DNA of 64,000 nucleotides from an uncultured Eubacteriales bacterium (GTDB lineage Bacteria; Bacillota; Clostridia; Oscillospirales; Oscillospiraceae), in the NCBI GenBank assembly GCA_949296115.1, contig CASFNR010000012.1, positions 1 to 64,000 on the forward strand. Direction: 5' to 3'. Both the position numbers and the translations under genes were made by a program. The notes below the pieces were generated by a model. The model saw only the letters and a program-made list of their open reading frames with translations. It was not told the origin of the DNA and ran no database searches. The first letter of the stretch is position 1. Each line of letters starts with the position of its first letter. Positions 58,301-64,000 of the stretch are shown piece by piece.

Positions 58301-59523
58301 GCCTCCGGCGCTGCAGCGGGAAAAGAAATCGAAGCGCTCTGCGCCGATCTTCCCTGTACTGTCAGCGCCAGTTCCGCCATGATGGATATGTCCATGCTCA
58401 CCGGAAGCGGAATTGCCATGAATGTATTTGCAGAGGACATGGACACCCTTCAGGCGGCGGCCCGGAAGGCTGCCCAGACCATGGAGGGCGTGGCGGGTCT
58501 GACGATATTTCCGACGGCCTGGAAGATGCGGCCCCGGCGCTGCATATTTCCGTGGACCGGAACAAGGCCATGGCCCATGGCCTGACGGTGGCCCAGGTGT
58601 ACATGGAACTGGCCACGGGACTGACTGCCGACGGCACGGTGGCGTCCCTGGAGCTGGACGGAATTTCCACCGATGTGATTGTGGAGAAACCGGAGGGGGC
58701 GGTGCTGGATGCCCAGGAGCTGCGGGATTATGTGTTTGAGGTCACGGACAAAGACGGAGAGATCAAGGAAGTTCCCCTGTCGGATTTTGCCCAGGTGGAG
58801 GAAACCACCAGCCTGGCCTCCATCGGACGAATCGGACAGAAGCGGTATCTGTCCGTCACTGCCCAGGTGCTGCCGGGCTATAATGTGACGCTGCTTGCCA
58901 ATCAGGTGGAGCAGGCGATGGAAAAGACCGATTTGGGCGACGGCGTGAGTTACACCTTTACCGGGGAAAATGAGAGCATCCTGGAGGCGGTGGAGCAGCT
59001 GCTGCTGATGCTGGTGCTGGGCATCCTGCTGGTGTACCTGGTGATGGTGGCCCAGTTCCAGAGCCTGAAATCCCCGTTCATTGTGATGTTCACCATCCCC
59101 CTGGCCTTTACCGGGGGATTCCTGGCCCTGCTGCTGTGCGGGATGGAAGTCAGCGTCATTTCCCTGATCGGGTTCGTCATGCTGACGGGTATCATCGTCA
59201 ACAACGGCATCGTGCTGGTGGACTACATCAACCAGCTGCGCCAGGAGGGAATGGAGCGCCGGGAGGCCATTGTGGAAGCCGGCGTCACCCGGATGCGGCC
59301 CATTCTGATGACCACCATTACCACGGTGCTGGGCCTGATTGATATGGCGGTCCGCAAGAGCGCCGGAACCTCCCTGATGCAGCCCATTGCGGTGGTCTGC
59401 ATCGGCGGCCTGGTCTACGCCACCCTGATGACCCTGTTCGTGGTGCCCTGCATTTATGACTGGGTGAACAAAGCAGAGCTGCGCAGCGTCCGGGAAGAGG
59501 ACCTGAAGCTGCTGGACATCTGA
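55370..59523 (+). pseudogene. RND-family efflux permease with coiled-coil insertion, frameshifted near its end
   Basis: Together the two frames encode about 1,380 residues of an HAE1/AcrB-like RND exporter: an N-terminal helix and 'FRMTPDLLPNMDFPYVIIVTAYPGASPEKVEQEITRPMEQ', proton-relay helix 'VAVGMLVDNSVVVIENIYRL' (57601-57681), and later helices ending near 59500. About 340 residues of Gln/Glu-rich coiled coil (about 55980-57010) are inserted in the first porter loop. At about 58503 one base is missing ('GLT' then 'DISDGLEDAAPALHISVDRNK' is read in the +1 frame). The first frame therefore stops at 58585, and the remainder (58504-59523) is out of frame. Natural mutation or assembly error are both possible. 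Confidence 0.8.
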
Positions 59524-59529
59524 TGAAAC

Positions 59530-59560
59530 GTCCCGCTCCGGCATAGCCAGAGCGGGACTT
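59530..59560 (+). terminator. terminator after the RND gene
   Basis: GTCCCGCTC (59530-59538) pairs with GAGCGGGAC (59550-59558), followed by TTCTGTTT. Confidence 0.7.
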
Positions 59561-59600
59561 CTGTTTCGGAGAATTTACGGGATTTTTACGCACTTCCCCC

Positions 59601-59629
59601 TTGTTGTTCCCGGAATCATTCGCTATAAT
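59601..59629 (+). promoter_or_regulatory. sigma-A promoter of fbp
   Basis: TTGTTG (59601-59606), 17-base spacer, TATAAT (59624-59629). Confidence 0.65.
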
Positions 59630-59667
59630 ACAGCCATGAGGAGAAGAAAAAAGGAAAGGATGAGAAT

Positions 59668-61659
59668 ATGGATAACAAGCGTACTTTTACGCCGGAGCAG
59701 CTGCACTACCTGCGCCTGCTCTCGAAGCAGTTTCCCACCGTTCAGGAGGCGGGAACAGAAATCATCCGGCTCCAGGCCATCCTGAATCTGCCCAAGGGTA
59801 CCGAGCATTTTATGTCGGACATCCACGGCGAGCATGAGGCCTTCCTGCACATTCTCAACTCCGCTTCCGGCGAAGTCAAAGAGAAGCTGGAGGAGCTGTT
59901 CGGCAACGCCATGACCCAGCGGGACCGCAACGACCTGGCGACCTTGATTTATTACCCCGCTTCCAAGCTTGCCCTGGTGGCGGATGAGGTGGAGGACCTG
60001 GACGAGTGGTACCGGCTGACCATCCATCGGCTGGTGGAACTGTGCCGGTATGTGTCCACCAAATATACCCGGCAGAAGGTCCGTTCCCTGATGCCCCCGG
60101 ACTATGAGGAGATCATTGACGAACTGGTGCACCTGGCAGGGGAGGGGGGCTTCCGGCAGGACCAGTATGAGAGCATCATCAATACCACCATTCAGATCGG
60201 TCAGGCGGCGGATGTGATTCAGGCCATCAGCCAGCTGATTAAGCGCCTGGTGGTGGACCGGCTCCACATTGTGGGGGATATTTTTGACCGGGGCCCCCGG
60301 GCGGACATTGTCATGGATTCCCTGATGGAGGCCCAGAATGTAGACATTCAATGGGGCAACCACGATATTTTGTGGATGGGCGCCGCCTCCGGCTCCCGGA
60401 CTCTGGTTGCCACGGTGCTGAGCAACTCCATCCGCTACAACAACCTGGATGTGATTGAGACAGGCTATGGCATTTCCCTGCGGCCCCTGAGCATCTTTTC
60501 CAATGAGGTTTACCGGGACTGCGACACCACCCAGTTCAAGGTCAGGCTCACCGGCACCGATGCCGACCAGTACACCGAGAAGGACAAGCTCCTCTCCGCC
60601 CGGATGTACAAGGCCATTACCATCATCCTCTTCAAGCTGGAGGGGCAGAAGCTGCTGCGCCGTCCGGAGTTCGGTATGGCGGACCGGCTTCTGCTGGATA
60701 AGATCGACTATGAGAAGAAAACCGTGGTGGTGGATGGAACGGAATACCCCATGACCGACTGTGACTTCCCCACGGTGGACCCGGCCAACCCCTACGAGCT
60801 GACGGAGGAGGAGAGCCATGTCATCACCCAGCTGACGGACTCTTTTGTTCACAGCGAGAAGCTGCAGAAGCACACCCGGTTCCTGTATTCCAAGGGCGGG
60901 CTGTACAAAATCAGCAACGGCAACCTGCTCTTCCACGGATGCATTCCCATGGACGATGAGGGACAGCTTCTCAGCTTCACCATCGGCGGCAAGGAGCGCG
61001 CCGGCCGGGAGTTCCTGGACTATGCGGAGAAAACCGCCCGGAAGGCCTACTATGACAAGCGGGGCAGCGCCGAGCGGCAGTTCGGCCTGGATTTCCTGTG
61101 GTGGCTGTGGTGCGGACGGAACAGTCCCATTTTCGGACGGGACCGGATGACCACCTTCGAGCGCCGGTTCATCACCGACGAGAAAACCTGGGCGGAGCCG
61201 AAAAACGCCTACTATACCTACTACCAAGACCCGGCGGTGTGCGAAATGCTGCTGGCAGAGTTCGGCCTGGCGGGCAAACACTGCCACATCATCAACGGCC
61301 ATGTGCCGGTGAAGGTGCGCAAGGGCGAAAGCCCGGTGAAGGGCGGCGGCAAGCTGATTGTCATTGACGGCGGCTTCAGCAAGGCCTATCAGCCCACCTC
61401 CGGCATTGCGGGCTATACCCTGATTTTCAATTCCCGGCAGCTGCGGATTGTGTCCCACCAGCCGTTCACCGGGAAATACAACGCCCTGCACAAGAATGAC
61501 GACATTGAAAATGAGAGCGTGATTTTTGAGAACCTGGAGACCCGGATGCGGATCAGCCAGACCGACGAGGGCGTGGAACTGCAGACCCGGGTGGAGGACC
61601 TGCTGCTTTTGCTGGAGGCTTACCGCTCCGGTGCAGTGACAGAAGATCACCGGAACTAA
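59668..61659 (+). CDS. fbp: fructose-1,6-bisphosphatase class III
   Basis: A 663-residue class III FBPase. It belongs to the metallophosphatase fold: 'HFMSDIHGEHEAFLHIL' (about residue 47), 'HIVGDIFDRGPRADIVMDSLM' (about 200), 'IQWGNHDILWMGAASGS' (about 227), and C-terminal 'KHCHIINGHVPVKVRKGESPVKGGGKLIVIDGGFSKAYQ'. It dephosphorylates fructose 1,6-bisphosphate in gluconeogenesis. Length matches the Bacillus Fbp type. GGAAAGGATG precedes the ATG. It is monocistronic. Confidence 0.95.
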   Translation: MDNKRTFTPEQLHYLRLLSKQFPTVQEAGTEIIRLQAILNLPKGTEHFMSDIHGEHEAFLHILNSASGEVKEKLEELFGNAMTQRDRNDLATLIYYPASKLALVADEVEDLDEWYRLTIHRLVELCRYVSTKYTRQKVRSLMPPDYEEIIDELVHLAGEGGFRQDQYESIINTTIQIGQAADVIQAISQLIKRLVVDRLHIVGDIFDRGPRADIVMDSLMEAQNVDIQWGNHDILWMGAASGSRTLVATVLSNSIRYNNLDVIETGYGISLRPLSIFSNEVYRDCDTTQFKVRLTGTDADQYTEKDKLLSARMYKAITIILFKLEGQKLLRRPEFGMADRLLLDKIDYEKKTVVVDGTEYPMTDCDFPTVDPANPYELTEEESHVITQLTDSFVHSEKLQKHTRFLYSKGGLYKISNGNLLFHGCIPMDDEGQLLSFTIGGKERAGREFLDYAEKTARKAYYDKRGSAERQFGLDFLWWLWCGRNSPIFGRDRMTTFERRFITDEKTWAEPKNAYYTYYQDPAVCEMLLAEFGLAGKHCHIINGHVPVKVRKGESPVKGGGKLIVIDGGFSKAYQPTSGIAGYTLIFNSRQLRIVSHQPFTGKYNALHKNDDIENESVIFENLETRMRISQTDEGVELQTRVEDLLLLLEAYRSGAVTEDHRN

Positions 61660-61670
61660 AGAAAAGCGAA

Positions 61671-61740
61671 CGGCGCACCGGTTCGGTGCGCCGCGGCAGA
61701 AAGCTTTCTTGGATTTGTTTGCCGCCCCAGGCGGCAAACA
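61671..61740 (+). repeat. two perfect hairpins downstream of fbp
   Basis: CGGCGCACCG (61671-61680) with CGGTGCGCCG (61684-61693), and TGTTTGCCGCC (61716-61726) with GGCGGCAAACA (61730-61740). Neither has a T-run; they may protect the fbp mRNA 3' end. Confidence 0.6.
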
Positions 61741-61763
61741 CTGTGGAATTTTTCGACATGCGT

Positions 61764-61797
61764 AAAACCCATCCGCCTTGCTGGCGGATGGGTTTTT
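61764..61797. terminator. bidirectional terminator between fbp and the hydroxylase gene
   Basis: A 14-bp stem, AAAACCCATCCGCC (61764-61777) with GGCGGATGGGTTTT (61783-61796), flanked for U-tails on both strands. Confidence 0.9.
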
Positions 61798-61800
61798 GTA

Positions 61801-64000
61801 TTACCGATTTTCCGGCAGGCTCATGGCAACCTTCTCCGGGGTGATGGGCAGTTCCCGGTGCCAGACGCCGGTGGCCCGATAGATGGCGTGGGCGATGGCG
61901 GGAGCCGGGGTGTTGATAACAATTTCCCCGATGGACTTGGCGCCGAAGGGGCCGGTGGGCTCATAGCTGTGCTCGAACTCCACCCGCAGCCTGCCCATAT
62001 CCAGCCGGGTGGGCAGCTTGTACTGCATAAACGAGGACTCCATGGGACAGCCCTTGCTGTCGTAGGTTACGTTCTCCATCAGGGTGTGGCCGATGCCCTG
62101 GACAATGCCGCCCTCGGTCTGGGTCCGGGCCAGGGCCGGGTTCACGGGAATGCCGCAGTCCACCACAGCCATGTAGTCCAGAATGGTCACAAGCCCCGTC
62201 TCCTTGTCCAGCTCGATCTCCACCATGCCCACCATATAGGGCGGGGGTGAGACGGGGGAGGAGTGGGTGGCGGTGACCTGCACCGCCTGGTTGTTGAATG
62301 CCTGGGACTTGTAGGAGATGTCCTCCAGGCTGACGGTCTGCTGGGTGTTCACCCGGCGGACCTGCTTGCCCTCGAACACCACTTCCTCCGGCTGGCAGTT
62401 CATCATCTCCGCTGCTACGGCGCAGATCTGCTTGCGCAGGTCGGCACAGGCTTTCTCCACGGCTTTGCCGGTGATGTAGGTGGTGGAGGAGGCGTAGGAG
62501 CCGGAATCGTAGGGGGACACGTCGGTGTCCGCCCCGAATACCGCCACATCGTCCACGTCGCAGTCCATGCACTCGGCCACCATCTGAGCCAGGATGGTGT
62601 CGCAGCCGGTGCCCATGTCCGCCGCGCCGATGATCAGGTTGTAGGTACCGTCGTCGCTGAGCTTCACCGTGGCGGAACCCACGTCCACGTGGGAGATGCA
62701 GGAACCCTGCATGGCCATGGCCACACCGGCGGCCCGGACCTTGCCGTTGCCCATGTTCCGCACCGGGTACTTCTCCGCCCAGCCGAACATCTGACGGCAG
62801 TGCTCCATGCACCGGTCCAGGGCGCAGGCGTTGGCGACTTCTCCATAGTAGGCGGGCATGACCATGCCCTCTTTCACCATGTTCTTGTCCCGGATTTCCG
62901 TGGGGTCCATGCCCAGCTGCTCTGCCAGCTCGTTGACGGTGGTCTCCAGGGCGAAGATGCCCTGGGTGGCCCCGTAGCCCCGATAGGCTCCCGCTGCCTG
63001 GTGGTTGGTGTAGACCACATCGTAGCTGAAACGGTAGGCTTCCAGGCCGCCGGTATACAGGGGGATGGATTTGTGACCGGACAGACCCACGGTGGTGGGG
63101 CCGTGTTCGCCGTAGGCGCCGGTGTTGGACAGGGTGTACAGGTCCAGCACCCGGATTTTGCCGTCCTTGCTGGCACCCAGCCGGACCCGGATTTCCATTT
63201 CGTGCCGGGGAGAGCCGGCAATCTGGGCCTCCTCCCGGGTGTAAATCAATTCCGCCGCCCGGCCGGTTTTCAGGGTGACAAAGGCGGGGTAGACCTCGCA
63301 TACCGCCGTCTGCTTGGCACCGAAACCGCCGCCGATCCGGGGCTTTTCCACCCGGATTTTGCTCTTGGGAATGCCCAGGGCCCGGGAGAGAATCCGGCGG
63401 CAGTGGAACACAATCTGGGTGGAGGAGATCACATGGAGCCGTCCGTACCGGTCCAGGTCGGTGTAGGTGCGGAAGGTCTCCATCATGGCCTGATTGAAGG
63501 CCTTGGTATGGTAGGTTCGGTCCAGGACGATGTCGCAGTCCGCCATCACACCATCCACATCGCCGTGGAAGTTGGTTTCGCTGGCCACCAGGTTCCGTTT
63601 GGGGTCGCCGCCCACGTCGCAGGGGGGACACCAGTCCTCCTCCGGGTGAACCAGAATGGGATTGTCCTTGGCGGTGCGGAAATCCAGCACCGGCTCCAGG
63701 ACGTCATACTGCACTTTAATCAGTTTTTTCGCCTTTTCCGCCGCCTTCTCCGTCTCGGCGGCGATGATAGCCACCACATCCCCGGCAAAGCGGACATGCC
63801 GGTCAATAATCAGCCGGTCATAGGGAGAGGGTTCCGGATAGGTCTGACCGGCAATGGCAAACCGGGTCTGGGGCACATCCTCCCAGGTATAGACATCCAC
63901 CACCCCGGGGACCTTCTTGGCGATGGCGGTGTTGATGCTGCGGACCATGGCGTTGGCATGGGGACTGCGCAGAATCTTCACCACCAGGGCGTCCTTGGGG
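61801..64000 (-). CDS. molybdenum hydroxylase (xanthine dehydrogenase-like) molybdopterin subunit, 5' end outside window
   Basis: About 730 codons of a xanthine oxidase-family large subunit; the N-terminus lies beyond the right edge. Visible blocks include 'HANAMVRSINT', the molybdopterin-contacting 'EKPRIGGGFGAKQTAVCE', 'AGAYRGYGATQGIFALE', 'AMQGSCISHVDVGSATVKL', 'ADMGTGCDTILAQMVAECM', and the catalytic glutamate in 'GPFGAKSIGEIVINTPAPAIAHAI' near the C-terminus. Such enzymes hydroxylate purines or other N-heterocycles. Because the window encodes YqeB, YqeC, SelD, YedF and EF2568-type proteins, this subunit is a candidate for selenium-dependent maturation, with guanine deaminase supplying xanthine. 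The substrate is not proven. Confidence 0.88.
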   Translation of the reverse strand, partial: PKDALVVKILRSPHANAMVRSINTAIAKKVPGVVDVYTWEDVPQTRFAIAGQTYPEPSPYDRLIIDRHVRFAGDVVAIIAAETEKAAEKAKKLIKVQYDVLEPVLDFRTAKDNPILVHPEEDWCPPCDVGGDPKRNLVASETNFHGDVDGVMADCDIVLDRTYHTKAFNQAMMETFRTYTDLDRYGRLHVISSTQIVFHCRRILSRALGIPKSKIRVEKPRIGGGFGAKQTAVCEVYPAFVTLKTGRAAELIYTREEAQIAGSPRHEMEIRVRLGASKDGKIRVLDLYTLSNTGAYGEHGPTTVGLSGHKSIPLYTGGLEAYRFSYDVVYTNHQAAGAYRGYGATQGIFALETTVNELAEQLGMDPTEIRDKNMVKEGMVMPAYYGEVANACALDRCMEHCRQMFGWAEKYPVRNMGNGKVRAAGVAMAMQGSCISHVDVGSATVKLSDDGTYNLIIGAADMGTGCDTILAQMVAECMDCDVDDVAVFGADTDVSPYDSGSYASSTTYITGKAVEKACADLRKQICAVAAEMMNCQPEEVVFEGKQVRRVNTQQTVSLEDISYKSQAFNNQAVQVTATHSSPVSPPPYMVGMVEIELDKETGLVTILDYMAVVDCGIPVNPALARTQTEGGIVQGIGHTLMENVTYDSKGCPMESSFMQYKLPTRLDMGRLRVEFEHSYEPTGPFGAKSIGEIVINTPAPAIAHAIYRATGVWHRELPITPEKVAMSLPENR

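Noticed and set aside
59623..61737. A 704-codon minus-strand open frame opposite fbp
   Set aside because: Antisense shadow of a certain class III fructose bisphosphatase.
1..64000. CRISPR arrays or insertion sequences
   Set aside because: No regularly spaced direct repeats, transposase genes or IS-type inverted repeats with target duplications were seen.

Overview
The window looks like chromosome from a GC-rich, spore-forming, anaerobic member of the Clostridia, most plausibly an Oscillospirales-type gut bacterium. The grounds are: the sporulation amidase SpoIIP, a Spo0A-type DNA-binding domain, a HrcA/CIRCE heat-shock operon, class III fructose bisphosphatase, PadR/DUF1700 genes, selenium-dependent molybdenum hydroxylase maturation genes, near-consensus sigma-A promoters with 16-18 bp spacers, and strong AGGAGG ribosome binding sites. 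The genus cannot be fixed from sequence alone.

Layout. 1-3.5 kb: a minus-strand operon (ParB/BMP fusion protein, metallophosphoesterase, DUF2461, start of dapA). 3.6-6.6 kb: small plus-strand genes (DUF5655, DUF2200, DivIVA-like coiled-coil protein, FliB-like methylase). 6.7-8.3 kb: bioY-birA, with a BirA operator lying on the bioY promoter. 8.4-12.2 kb: an ImmA/XRE pair, an orphan Spo0A effector domain, tadA-spoIIP, and a three-gene operon ending in a sigma-70 region 4 protein. 12.3-16.3 kb: a minus-strand operon mtaB-queH-THUMP methyltransferase (broken)-lipid kinase. 16.4-19.5 kb: HPr/Crh-like protein, lspA-rluD-HAD, and tRNA-Gly, tRNA-Arg and tRNA-His. 19.5-27.4 kb: frameshifted ABC exporter, guanine deaminase, yqeB, yqeC, selD, yedF, DUF3343 and a cysteine desulfurase-like protein. 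Most of these mature selenium-dependent molybdenum hydroxylases, and such a hydroxylase subunit is cut by the right edge (61.8-64 kb).

27.5-35.3 kb: glucokinase, pgi, a P-loop protein, a MATE exporter, a metal P-type ATPase and an amidohydrolase. 35.3-41.9 kb: a phage packaging/head module of nine intact ORFs, with terminators on both sides and no integrase, tail-tube, tape-measure or lysis genes in sight. 42-47.6 kb: GDPD, second lipid kinase, NUDIX, C39 peptidase, PadR-DUF1700 operon, Gx transporter. 47.6-54.7 kb: mini-III, rqcH, hrcA-grpE-dnaK-dnaJ. 54.7-61.7 kb: dCMP deaminase, a frameshifted RND exporter with a long coiled-coil insertion, and fbp.

How the genes fit together. Guanine deaminase makes xanthine, and the selenium genes plus the terminal hydroxylase would oxidise such purines. 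Glucokinase, Pgi and Fbp serve hexose phosphate metabolism. HrcA and CIRCE control the DnaK chaperone team. Three genes carry disrupted frames (an in-frame TGA near 13.6 kb, a C7 run at 19.65 kb, a one-base loss at 58.5 kb); these may be real lesions or assembly errors.
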